DNA from: JANJTY01 sp038257155
Lineage (GTDB): Bacteria > Pseudomonadota > Gammaproteobacteria > Xanthomonadales > Xanthomonadaceae
Direction: 5' to 3'
Assembly (NCBI GenBank): GCA_038257155.1
Contig: JBBSJP010000036.1
Coordinates: forward strand, 1 to 49,558
DNA: 49,558 bases
The notes below the pieces were generated by a model, which was not told the origin of the DNA, ran no database searches, and saw only the letters and a program-made list of their open reading frames with translations. The translations under genes and the position numbers were made by a program. Below are positions 40,233 to 48,674 of this stretch, in pieces; within the stretch, counting starts at the first letter, position 1, and each line of letters begins with the position of its first letter.

Positions 40233-42623
40233 ATGGCTTCTGTCCGTTTACAGTTGACGAATCCAGCCAGCTTGGCAGACTGGTGTCCGATTGGTCTCCC
40301 GGCGCTTTCCATGGATCGATGTGAACGCAGCAGTCTTGGCGTGAGATGGATCTGGGCGCTGCTCGTCTCGGCGATGCTTTTCGCCTGGTATTCCGCGCCG
40401 GTTGCTGCTCAGCAGAATCTGCGCATTTCGGTCATGACCACCCAGGAAAACGCCCTGGCGCCCGAGCGCATCGTGGCGGGAAGCTTTGATCGCCAGTTCC
40501 TTCCGGCCGTCGACGGCGAGGTGCTTCGCCTGAAGGGCGGCGGAAATTTCGTGCACTGGCTGCGCTTCGAGTTCGAGCTTCCTGCCGTGCAGGATCGTGC
40601 GCCTGGCGCGCAATGGTCGCTGCTTCTGGACCGGGTGATGCTGGAGCGTCTGACCCTTTACATGCCGCGCGCCGATGGTCAGGTGCAAACCGTGCAGGAG
40701 GGATTCTTCAGCCCCCAGTCGGGCGACAGCGCCCTGGGAAGCCGGTTTGCCTTCCTGCTGCCGCACGAATTGCAGGGCAGCACGGTGGTCTATGCATCGG
40801 TTCGCTCCAGAGCGTCAGTCGGGCTGTCGGCGGAGCTGGTCGAGCAGCAGGACTATCACGCAATGGATCGTCGCTCGGGCATGCTGCTGGTGGCGATATA
40901 CACCGCCATCATCGTGCTGATGCTGAATGCGCTGGCCCTGTATGTTGCCCTGCACGACAAACCATATCTGTTTTTCGTGGGACTGTCGGCAAGCGTTGTG
41001 CTGCTGCTCGCTGCCCTCAACGGGCACCTGTACGCCGTTCCGGGCCTTGCATTGTTCGGCTGGTGGGGCGTGCTCGGCGTGTTTGCGCTGGCATTTCTCA
41101 GTAGTGCCTTCCTGGTGCGTTTTACCCAGACCTTTGTCGAACTTCAAACGCACTCCCCGGACCTGGATCGCGTGCTCACGTGGATCTGGTACGCGCTGCT
41201 GGCAGCGGCGGCGCTTTGCCTGTTGAAGCTGCACGACTTGACCTCGGCCATCCAGTCGACCGGCACCCTGGTCACAGGATTTACTGTATTGCTCGCCGCA
41301 GGTGTAGCACTTTACGCATGGAGCAAGGGCGCGGGTCCGGCGCGCCTGTTGAGCCTCGTTCTGGTCGCAGTGGTGATCACGCTCTGGATGCGAATCGGCT
41401 CGAGTCTGGGTTGGTTTTCGCCGGGATACGCTACGCAATACGGCTTTCAGATCGCAGCGGCGGTGGGAGCATTTCTGCTCTCCGTAGGCTTGGCCGATCG
41501 GGTCTTCGTGTTCCGCCGTGAGCATGATGAAGTGCGGGAGTTGGTCGAGAAGACCGACGTCAGCCTGCAAAGCGAGCAGAATCGTCGGCAGTTCGTCGAT
41601 GGCCTGCGAGAATCCCTTCGCACCTGCCCGCCTGGCGACATGGTATGGCTGACCGCGCGGCGTCTGTTGTCGGCACTGCGCCAGCAACTGCCGACCGAAA
41701 GCACTGGCATCACCGCGGTTGGCTATCGCGGGTTCGATTTGTTGCTCAGTGATCCGGGCGAAGCAAAGGAACGATACACGCGCCTGTTGGCCGCCCGCGG
41801 CTCGACGCTGCGCGGCATTTGCCGAACCCGCACGCCAGTTCAGGCCAGCTTTGAAGAGGCTGCCGGCGACGACGCCGAACAGGCCGCGCTGGGTGGCAAG
41901 TTTGCCGTGGTGCCCCTAACGGTAGCGCGGCCCGGCTGGGGCGCCGTGATGCTGGAGCGAGCGGCATGGGAGGAGTTCTCCCCGGAGGAGCTGAAGTCCG
42001 TGCAGGAACTCTGCGACGTAGCCGAACGCGCGCTGGACGATGCCTTGAGCCAGGCAGAGCTGCGCAAGCGCGCGGAAATCGACCCGTTGACCGGTGTCTA
42101 CAATCGTCGCGCGTTCGACGCAATGATCGAAAAGCTTTTCGAGCGTGCCCTGGAAACCCGCCAGCAGATCGCCGTGTTGTTCCTCGACCTGGACCTGTTC
42201 AAGCAGATCAACGACAAGCATGGCCATGCCTGCGGCGATGAATGCTTGCGAGCAGTCTGTGATGCGGCGCGGCGCGAACTCGCAGCGGGCGATATCCTTG
42301 CGCGCTACGGTGGCGAAGAATTCGTGGTTGTGCTGCCGAGCCAGACACCCGACCAGGCCCGCCAGGTTGCCGAGCGAATCCGTGCCAGCGTCGCGCAGTT
42401 GCGGGTCGAGAGCGAAAAGGGCGTTGTCAAGATGACCATCAGCATTGGCCTGGCAGGCCGCGGGGCGGAAGAAGAAGACCCGCAGGCCATGATTGCTCGC
42501 GCCGACAAGGCCCTTTATGTGGCGAAGCGGAACGGCCGCAACCAGGTTCAGGTGGCTCCCACCTATGGTCAGGGCTCGGCTGGCAACAACGCACCGCCGC
42601 CCGAGGTTCCGATAGGTTTCTGA
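40233..42623 (+). CDS. Membrane diguanylate cyclase: 7TMR-DISM sensor, GAF-like and GGDEF
   Basis: A protein of about 796 residues that should make cyclic di-GMP. Order: signal anchor (about 27-60), periplasmic 7TMR-DISM jellyroll (about 65-215), seven-helix 7TM domain (about 228-425), a coiled-coil/GAF-like linker (about 430-615), and a GGDEF domain. The active site is GGEEF (693-697), intact, with LDLDLFKQIND upstream. The product-inhibition site RxxD is missing (AAGD occupies its place), so feedback inhibition is not expected. The ATG at 40233 has GAGG with 8 nt spacing. An ATG at 40311 gives a neater signal peptide and is the main alternative. Confidence 0.9.
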   Translation: MASVRLQLTNPASLADWCPIGLPALSMDRCERSSLGVRWIWALLVSAMLFAWYSAPVAAQQNLRISVMTTQENALAPERIVAGSFDRQFLPAVDGEVLRLKGGGNFVHWLRFEFELPAVQDRAPGAQWSLLLDRVMLERLTLYMPRADGQVQTVQEGFFSPQSGDSALGSRFAFLLPHELQGSTVVYASVRSRASVGLSAELVEQQDYHAMDRRSGMLLVAIYTAIIVLMLNALALYVALHDKPYLFFVGLSASVVLLLAALNGHLYAVPGLALFGWWGVLGVFALAFLSSAFLVRFTQTFVELQTHSPDLDRVLTWIWYALLAAAALCLLKLHDLTSAIQSTGTLVTGFTVLLAAGVALYAWSKGAGPARLLSLVLVAVVITLWMRIGSSLGWFSPGYATQYGFQIAAAVGAFLLSVGLADRVFVFRREHDEVRELVEKTDVSLQSEQNRRQFVDGLRESLRTCPPGDMVWLTARRLLSALRQQLPTESTGITAVGYRGFDLLLSDPGEAKERYTRLLAARGSTLRGICRTRTPVQASFEEAAGDDAEQAALGGKFAVVPLTVARPGWGAVMLERAAWEEFSPEELKSVQELCDVAERALDDALSQAELRKRAEIDPLTGVYNRRAFDAMIEKLFERALETRQQIAVLFLDLDLFKQINDKHGHACGDECLRAVCDAARRELAAGDILARYGGEEFVVVLPSQTPDQARQVAERIRASVAQLRVESEKGVVKMTISIGLAGRGAEEEDPQAMIARADKALYVAKRNGRNQVQVAPTYGQGSAGNNAPPPEVPIGF

Positions 42624-42701
42624 GTCCTTTCCAGCAGCTGACCCGGAACCGCAGATCGATTGACACGGCCTCGTGCTGGTCAAGGCCGTCGCCGAGAAGA
42701 A

Positions 42702-42727
42702 CAGCGTGCACGAATGCACGCTGTTTT
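42702..42727 (+). terminator. Rho-independent terminator of the diguanylate cyclase gene
   Basis: A perfect 9-bp stem (CAGCGTGCA and complement) with a CGAA tetraloop, followed by TTTT. It lies 78 nt after the cyclase stop codon and faces the convergent periplasmic-protein gene, ending just before its stop at 42748. Confidence 0.88.
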
Positions 42728-42747
42728 GCGTCAGGGCGCCGAGGCGA

Positions 42748-43629
42748 TCAACCCTCGCTTTTCGCCTTGCTGACGAAAGCCCACTTGGATGCCGCTTTCT
42801 TGCCGTACCAGCGGCCATTCTGCAGGACCAGCTCGTGCTCGCTCCAGATCGGCGCGCCAAACAGCACGACGCTGGCCCGCACGCGCGCCGTGTCGCCGTC
42901 TCTTTCCAGCATCTCCACCTGCAGCGAATCGGCGATCGCGTCGGCGTCGAGACCATAGATGCGCAGCGCATCCTTGGCGGCGGCAAGCACCACATCTGCG
43001 CGGCTCAGGACGTCGTCGAAGCTGAGCTGCCTGGCCTGATCGAGGTCGCTGATACCGGTCTGACGAACCGCGTCGGTCAGCAGGGTGAGGGCTTCGCGCA
43101 TCGACTCCGAGCTGAGGAAGTCGTGGCTGGTGGCCCACTCCTGGATACCGGGCAGGGCGCTTTCGAGGGCGGCGCGCTGAGCGTCGGTCAGATCGCTATC
43201 CGGCGAGGCCACCGCCATGTGCATCGCGCCGAAGCCCATCATCAGGGCGCCGCCAACCTGCGGCCGGGCCTTTTCGAGTTCAGGCTCGATCTTCGCCATC
43301 AGTTCATCCACCGCGTCCGGTCCCGAGAATTTGGCGAACTCGGCGTTGAATTGGGCGCGATCCTCTTCGCTGATCGGCTGCAAGCGACCCAGTTCGTAGG
43401 CCAGGCGGGCTTCCTGAAGCTTTTCCGGCGGCAGCACGGCCTGCACCAGTCCGGCCAGGTCATCGGCGCGGAACAGGCGTACCCATTCGTGGACCTGCTG
43501 GGCCGGATCGAGCGTCGCGGCGGCGCTCGCTGACACGCTGGCCTGGCTGCGTTCCTGCGCCAGCAGTGGTTGGACGGCACCGGCGAAGCTCGCGACGGCA
43601 AGGGCGATCGACAGGACAGTACGTTTCAT
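42748..43629 (-). CDS. Exported protein of unknown function
   Basis: A 293-residue protein with a clear signal peptide (about 1-25, cut after LLA/Q). The rest is mostly helical with many acidic and Ala-rich segments (PPEKLQEARLAYELGR) and ends in a beta-strand-rich part (VRASVVLFG ... NGRWYGKKA) that resembles a DUF-type 'effector of ligand' fold such as DUF4878 in outline. I do not recognise a family. GGAG lies before the ATG. The protein is probably periplasmic. It is followed by the convergent terminator. No neighbour indicates its role. Confidence 0.7.
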   Translation of the reverse strand: MKRTVLSIALAVASFAGAVQPLLAQERSQASVSASAAATLDPAQQVHEWVRLFRADDLAGLVQAVLPPEKLQEARLAYELGRLQPISEEDRAQFNAEFAKFSGPDAVDELMAKIEPELEKARPQVGGALMMGFGAMHMAVASPDSDLTDAQRAALESALPGIQEWATSHDFLSSESMREALTLLTDAVRQTGISDLDQARQLSFDDVLSRADVVLAAAKDALRIYGLDADAIADSLQVEMLERDGDTARVRASVVLFGAPIWSEHELVLQNGRWYGKKAASKWAFVSKAKSEG

Positions 43630-43776
43630 GGTGAGACTCCTCCGTTGTGGAGGTTTAGTGTCCTAGTGTCCTAGATCACCAGCCAGTGACAAAAGTACTG
43701 GATACCTGCGGATGGCAGCATTCAGCAGGCGAAGCTGAATGGAATCAGGCTGTTTTTGCGACGCCATGCGGCGGAC

Positions 43777-45039
43777 TCACAGTCCCAGCACCAGATCCTC
43801 GGCTTCGACCCGATCAACGCGGATTCGGTTGGCGAACAGGGAAAAAGCCAGCACACCGGCCAGTCCATTGGCGCGTTTGGCCCAGGGCGGGAGATAGATC
43901 GGTTCGGCGATGAAGCCCGACTCGAAGTAGGGCTCAAGGGTGAACACGTCGTGCAGCGCCATCTTGCCGGCAAACAGCAAATGCGTGAGTTTCAGGCGAC
44001 GGTGCTTGAGTGCCCAGCGAAAGAAGGTGTGCACCGAGAGCAGTCCGTGAAGGTAGACGGTGTCCTTGGTGTGGGCACTGCCGCCGGTCAGCGGCACACC
44101 GCGGAACACGCGCTGGGTGGAGGCAAAGCTCTCGCCTTCGGACTGTCCGGCCTCCAGAAAGAAGCGAAAGACATCGATGAAGTCGGCGCCCTTCAGCGCC
44201 ATGTCGATGGCCAGGATGCGCAGGCTGATGCGCTTCATGCGCACGATGTCGATGGTGCCGGTGATCAGCTCGGCGAACGTCGCCAGCCCTTCCTGCGTGG
44301 CAGTGACGCGCGGCGAGGTGCGGCCCAGGCTGGGCAAGTTGGGTTGTTCTCGGCCGTTCAATGCGGTCAGCGAGTGAACGAAGGCTTCGTGCTGCAGCAG
44401 CTGTCGGCGGTCGTATTCGGTAAAGGCCGTGGCTGAGCGCAGGCGAATGCGCTGTGCGCCAGCAGCAGCCTTGGCGAGCAGTTCGGGATCGAGTTCGATG
44501 CTGACCGGGTGATGGATGAAGAGCGAATCCACCGCCTTCTGCAGCTCGTCGCGCACCGTTTCGGCCGACAGCACATAGTCGGCCTCAACTTCTGCCAATT
44601 CGGCACCCAGTTCGTCGGCGATCTCGATGAAATGCCGCGCGGCGTCCAGATTGCTTTGCGTGCTGCCGGGAATTCGGTCACCGGGTCGGCCATACAGCCG
44701 CACGCACAGATCGGATACCTCGGGCTGGCCAACGGCCTCCAACAACTCCGCGGCAATGCGCCAGCTTTCCGCACTGCGTCGCAGATACTCGCCCAGCGGG
44801 TGCTGCGAATCGGCCGCTTCATGGATCGCATGCAGTTCGGCGCGCACCGCAGAGAGATCCGCCCGCTGATAGATCGGCTGCGGCAGGTGCACGTGACCAT
44901 GCCGCCAGCTTTCCAGGAACGTGCCTTGAATACTGGCAGGCCAGCTCACCGCGGCCAGCAGGCGCATGCCGGAAACCGCCCGCAACATGCGCCGGTCGAG
45001 CGCAGCGATGCGTTCGAGCTGGCGCGCCTCGCTGGTCAC
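43777..45039 (-). CDS. QEGLA-motif protein, MATCAP-like predicted metallopeptidase (DUF1704)
   Basis: A 420-residue cytoplasmic protein of the DUF1704/TIGR02421 family, called 'flavohemoglobin expression-modulating QEGLA motif protein' in databases. It carries H217-E218-x-x-x-H222 (LLQHEAFVH), an HExxxH zinc motif, and the family word Q249-E250-G-L-A (TATQEGLATFAE), whose Glu may be the third zinc ligand. The same HExxxH arrangement defines the animal tubulin tyrosine carboxypeptidase MATCAP, to which this family is related. The substrate in bacteria is unknown. The start is GTG and overlaps the rsgA stop by 4 nt (GTGA), so translation is coupled. Confidence 0.87.
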   Translation of the reverse strand: MTSEARQLERIAALDRRMLRAVSGMRLLAAVSWPASIQGTFLESWRHGHVHLPQPIYQRADLSAVRAELHAIHEAADSQHPLGEYLRRSAESWRIAAELLEAVGQPEVSDLCVRLYGRPGDRIPGSTQSNLDAARHFIEIADELGAELAEVEADYVLSAETVRDELQKAVDSLFIHHPVSIELDPELLAKAAAGAQRIRLRSATAFTEYDRRQLLQHEAFVHSLTALNGREQPNLPSLGRTSPRVTATQEGLATFAELITGTIDIVRMKRISLRILAIDMALKGADFIDVFRFFLEAGQSEGESFASTQRVFRGVPLTGGSAHTKDTVYLHGLLSVHTFFRWALKHRRLKLTHLLFAGKMALHDVFTLEPYFESGFIAEPIYLPPWAKRANGLAGVLAFSLFANRIRVDRVEAEDLVLGL

Positions 45040-46121
45040 GTGCGCGGGTATTTCTCACTCAGGCGCTTCTTCAGCGACTTGCCCATGACGCGCGCCTCGG
45101 CCTTGCGTGCTTGCTGCACGGCGAGGCTGTCGACGGCGCCTGCCAGCTCACCCTGCAGTTTGACGTAATTGGCGTAGCGCTCGGAATCCAGTTCGCCGGA
45201 CTTGAGCGCAGTGCGCACCGCGCAGCCCGGTTCACTGCCGTGCGCGCAATCGCTGAAGCGGCACTGCGCCGTCAGGGCTTCGACGTCGTCGAAAGCGCCG
45301 GCATCGATGGCTTCTTCGCCGCTGAGCTTCAGCTCGCGCATGCCGGGTGTGTCGATCAGGCAGCCGCCGCCCGGCATGCGGATCAGGGCGCGATGGGTAG
45401 TCGTATGCCGACCTCGACTGTCGTTGGCGCGGACACTGTTGGTGCGCTGCTTTTCGATGCCCAGCAGGGTATTGGTGAGGGTCGACTTGCCAGCACCGGA
45501 ACTGCCGACCAGCACGCTGCTGCTGCCTGCGGCGAAGTAGGGGTCCAGCACGTCCAGGGTCGAGCGATCCTTCGAGTTCACCGCATGGATCGGCACCCCG
45601 GCGGCGGCCAGCGGTTCAAGCAAAGCCAGACAGTCGCGCAGATCCGGGCACAGGTCGGCCTTGGTCAGCACGAGCACCATGCGCGCGCCGCTGCCCAGGG
45701 TGAGCAGGTGATAGCGCTCCAGGCGGCGCGGATTGAAGTCAAGGTCAAGGCCGCAAACCACCAGTACATTGTCGACGTTCGCAGCGATCGGCTGGCTGCG
45801 GTAGTGCTCACCTGCGGCGGCTCGCTTGAGCAGGGTGCGGCGCGGCAGCAGCACTTCGATAAGGTCTTTTTCGGGGTGCACGAGCACCCAGTCGCCGACG
45901 GCAGGGCGATCGTCCGGATCCACTTCGGGACGCAGCCACGCGCGCGGCGTTTCAACCGGGAACTCGTCGATCCCATTGCTGACGTGATAACCGGAACGGT
46001 GCTGTTCGATGACGCGTGCAAGGCGGGTATGCGGATGCGCGTCCATCACCTTGGCCATGACGGGGTCGTCTCGCCATCCGATGGTGGCGAGTGCGAGGGA
46101 CGCGTGGGTCGATTGAGTCAT
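45036..46121 (-). CDS. rsgA: Ribosome small-subunit-dependent GTPase RsgA
   Basis: A 361-residue circularly permuted GTPase that checks late assembly of the 30S subunit. An N-terminal OB fold (about 35-115) is followed by G4 (TKAD, 153-156), then G1 (GSSGAGKST, about 206-214), G3 (DTPG, 257-260), and a C-terminal zinc finger with Cys287, Cys292, His294 and Cys300. The order G4-G1-G3 is the permutation mark of the family. The ATG at 46121 was chosen by length; the open frame runs to 46253. It overlaps the QEGLA gene by 4 nt. Confidence 0.96.
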   Translation of the reverse strand: MTQSTHASLALATIGWRDDPVMAKVMDAHPHTRLARVIEQHRSGYHVSNGIDEFPVETPRAWLRPEVDPDDRPAVGDWVLVHPEKDLIEVLLPRRTLLKRAAAGEHYRSQPIAANVDNVLVVCGLDLDFNPRRLERYHLLTLGSGARMVLVLTKADLCPDLRDCLALLEPLAAAGVPIHAVNSKDRSTLDVLDPYFAAGSSSVLVGSSGAGKSTLTNTLLGIEKQRTNSVRANDSRGRHTTTHRALIRMPGGGCLIDTPGMRELKLSGEEAIDAGAFDDVEALTAQCRFSDCAHGSEPGCAVRTALKSGELDSERYANYVKLQGELAGAVDSLAVQQARKAEARVMGKSLKKRLSEKYPRT

Positions 46122-46251
46122 TGGGGCCGATTCTACGTTGCCCGGCATGCGATCCGTGCAATGGTCATCGCTTTCCCACGCAGTTGCGGTCCCGTTGAGT
46201 GCCGCCTTGTCGACAAAGAACGCGTTAGGTCGGGCCCTGGCAGAGGCGTTC

Positions 46252-46319
46252 AATCAAGCGTTTGATTTATTCCGTACGCAGGCGTACGCTCTGACTCATC
46301 CGGGCAGGGGTGCCCGGAT
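46252..46319 (+). promoter_or_regulatory. Cluster of dyads upstream of the lipase gene
   Basis: Three inverted repeats lie in the 108 bp before the lipase ATG: AATCAA-GCGT-TTGATT (46252-46267), CGTACGC-AG-GCGTACG (46273-46288) and ATCCGGGCA-GGGG-TGCCCGGAT (46298-46319). The first two have the size of dimeric-repressor sites and lie where a promoter is expected; the third is a 9-bp hairpin in the likely leader. The first is somewhat like fatty-acid-responsive TetR-type sites, but that is a guess. Confidence 0.5.
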
Positions 46320-46359
46320 CAAACCCTTGTCCACGTCAAAGTCCGGGGAGTGACTTCTG

Positions 46360-47286
46360 ATGAAAACTGCTCTGCTTCGCGTCTTCGCCCTGTTGCTGGT
46401 CGCGGCATTCTGCGCGTCGCCTGTCGAGGCCACCTACACCAAGACCAAGCACCCGATCGTGCTGGTGCACGGCTTGCTCGGCTTCGACAGCCTGCTCGGT
46501 GTGTATGACTATTTCTACGGGATTCCGGGCGAGCTGCGCTCCGGCGGCGCCAAGGTCTACGTGGCGCAGGTTTCGGCCAGCAATTTCAGTGCCGTGCGCG
46601 GCGAGCAGTTGATCAGCCAGCTCGACACCCTGCGCGCGCTGTACGGCCATCAGCGCTTCAATCTGATCGGCCATAGCCATGGTGGCCCCACCATCCGCTA
46701 CGTCGCTTCGGTGCGGCCGGATCTGGTGGCATCGATCACCTCGATCGGCAGCCCGCACAAGGGCAGCGCGGTGGCGGACGGACTGGCCGTGGTGGCGCCA
46801 CCGGGTTCGCTGGCGGAGAGCCTGGCCGCCGGCTTCGTCAATGCCTTGTCGACTTTCATTGCCGTGCTTTCGGGCAATAGCGATCCGCAGAATGCGCTCG
46901 GTGCCCTGGCCTCACTCAACAGCGCCGGCTCCGCGCAGTTCAACGCGCTGCATCCGCAAGGCATGCCGGGTTCGTCCTGCGGGCAGGGTGCGTCCGTGGT
47001 GAATGGCGTGCGCTATTACTCGATGGGCGGCACCCGCGTGTTGAGCAACATCTTCGATCCGTCCGACGCCCTGCTTGGCGCAGGCAGCCTGTTCTTCGGC
47101 TGGCAGGCCAATGATGGTCTGGTTGGACGCTGTTCAAGTCACCTCGGCGTGGTGCTGCGCAGCGACTATCCCTGGAACCACCTCGATCAGGTCAACCAGA
47201 TGCTGGCACTGCGCGGCCTGTTCACGCCGAGTCCGGCCTCGGTGTATCGCGCGCATGCCAACCGCTTGAAGAACGTCGGGCTCTAG
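46360..47286 (+). CDS. lip: Secreted triacylglycerol lipase (family I.1/I.2 type)
   Basis: A 308-residue exported alpha/beta hydrolase that hydrolyses long-chain triglycerides. After a signal peptide (about 1-24, cut after VEA) it starts TYTKTKHPIVLVHGLLGFD, the oxyanion region of Pseudomonas-type lipases. Ser106 lies in GHSHGG, Asp252 in NDGLVGR and His274 in WNHLDQVNQ. Asp and His are 22 residues apart, as in P. aeruginosa LipA. Cys207 and Cys258 fit the single conserved disulfide. It needs a foldase, encoded 15 nt downstream, and is probably exported by type II secretion. GGGGAG lies about 10 nt upstream. Confidence 0.94.
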   Translation: MKTALLRVFALLLVAAFCASPVEATYTKTKHPIVLVHGLLGFDSLLGVYDYFYGIPGELRSGGAKVYVAQVSASNFSAVRGEQLISQLDTLRALYGHQRFNLIGHSHGGPTIRYVASVRPDLVASITSIGSPHKGSAVADGLAVVAPPGSLAESLAAGFVNALSTFIAVLSGNSDPQNALGALASLNSAGSAQFNALHPQGMPGSSCGQGASVVNGVRYYSMGGTRVLSNIFDPSDALLGAGSLFFGWQANDGLVGRCSSHLGVVLRSDYPWNHLDQVNQMLALRGLFTPSPASVYRAHANRLKNVGL

Positions 47287-47301
47287 GCGACCTGCAAGGC
47301 C

Positions 47302-48312
47302 ATGGGCCGGCGCAGCAAAGGCGGCACGCGTTGGGCGCTTGCCCTTGCACTGAGCGCCTGGGCGATCGTGGCCATCTGGGCGCTGAGGCAGGCTGCCGAC
47401 TCGGAGCATGAGGCGTCGCGTGGCGTTGCGCAGGCAGTTCAGACGCGTGCTGACACAGTGATGCAGTCCCAACCTGAGGCCGAGGGGCGGGCGGGGCTGC
47501 CATCCGGCCAGGTGGTGTCCGTGGAGTCGCTTGCACTCGAGAATGCTGCAGCGCCCTCGCTGCGCGGTACCGAGCTGGACGGCGCACTGCGCATGGATGC
47601 GCAGGGGCGCCTGCTGCAGGATCGTGAATTGCGTCGCCTGTTCGATCATCTGCTGGCGGGCCTGGGTGAATTGAGCCTGGATGCCCTGCGCGCGCGGCTG
47701 CGGGCCCATGCCATGGGCGTCGGAGGCGAGGCGCTGGCTGCGCAGGCAATGGCCGCGTTCGAGCAGTACCTGGACTATCTGCGGCGCGAAGCGGAACTTG
47801 CCTTGCCTCACGGTACGGATCTTGTCGACCGTCTGGAAGCCCTGATGGCGCTGCGACGTGACGTTTTCGGGGACGAACTGGCCGATGCCCTGTTCGGCGA
47901 GGACGAACGCTATGCGCTGGATGCGCTGGCGCGCTTGGACGGCGGTGAAGGACTTGCCGATGCGCCGGAGACAGAGCGCTGGCAGGCCGAACGCGGGGAG
48001 GCCACCGAGCACCTGCTGGCACTGGAGCAGACCGAGCAGTTCGACCAGTTGGACCTGTCGCCGGAGCATCGCTTCGAGGAGCGCGCCGCCCTGTACGGAG
48101 AAGACGCCGCCGCGCGCCTCGCGGCCTTGGATGGCGAGCGTGCTCAGTGGCAGCAGCGACTGGATGAGTGGCATGCACTGCGCGATGCAATCCTCAACAA
48201 TGCCGCGCTCGATGCCGCCGCGCGCGAGCGCGAACTGCAGGCCCTGCGCGAGCGCCTGTTTGACGAGGCTGAGCAGCGTCGGGTGCAGGCGCTGGAGGAT
48301 GTTTCGCGATAG
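47302..48312 (+). CDS. lifO: Lipase-specific foldase (lipase chaperone LifO)
   Basis: A 336-residue membrane-anchored steric chaperone that folds the neighbouring lipase in the periplasm before secretion. An N-terminal helix (about 11-29) anchors it, followed by an Ala/Gln-rich linker, then mini-domain 1 with the foldase motif and a long all-helical extended arm rich in Arg, Glu, Leu and Ala. The Rx1x2FDY motif reads R111-R-L-F114-D115-H116, with His in place of the usual Tyr, and continues LLAGLGE. The conserved segment GTELDG at about 89 is present. The gene order lipase then foldase is typical. Confidence 0.93.
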   Translation: MGRRSKGGTRWALALALSAWAIVAIWALRQAADSEHEASRGVAQAVQTRADTVMQSQPEAEGRAGLPSGQVVSVESLALENAAAPSLRGTELDGALRMDAQGRLLQDRELRRLFDHLLAGLGELSLDALRARLRAHAMGVGGEALAAQAMAAFEQYLDYLRREAELALPHGTDLVDRLEALMALRRDVFGDELADALFGEDERYALDALARLDGGEGLADAPETERWQAERGEATEHLLALEQTEQFDQLDLSPEHRFEERAALYGEDAAARLAALDGERAQWQQRLDEWHALRDAILNNAALDAAARERELQALRERLFDEAEQRRVQALEDVSR

Positions 48313-48674
48313 GCTGTTGGAGCGCACCCTGAGCGCGACCTGGATGTTCGAGTGCGGAGCGTGGGTCTAACCCTGTTTGCGGGGCTTCGGGCGCATCGGT
48401 CGCCAGCAGGCTTGTCTCCTGCGATTGCGCCACCGTAGGTCGGCACCCCTGTGCCGACATGGACTGCGCGAGGATTTGCTTTCCGAGGGTGCGCGATGGC
48501 GGCATGGGATGCCGCCCTGCGACTGCGGCCGCCAGGAGGATTGGCTCCTGAGTGGAAGATGGCGCTGGTGTAGGAGCGCACCCTGTGCGCGATCGAGGTG
48601 TTCTTCAAGCGGATGTCGTCGCTGGCATAGCGGCGTGTGCAGGACCCGCCCTCCAGCCGATTGAATCAGCGGTG
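48313..48674. repeat. Non-coding region with REP-like GAGCGCACC and GTCGGCAC elements
   Basis: The 362 bp between the foldase and the Doc gene hold no gene. Repeated words are GGAGCGCACCCTGAGCGCGA (near 48319), TAGGAGCGCACCCTGTGCGCGATC (48571-48594; GCGCAC and GTGCGC pair), and a perfect hairpin GTCGGCAC-CCCT-GTGCCGAC (48439-48458). These resemble dispersed intergenic elements of Lysobacterales. One may serve as a terminator for the convergent genes. Confidence 0.7.
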
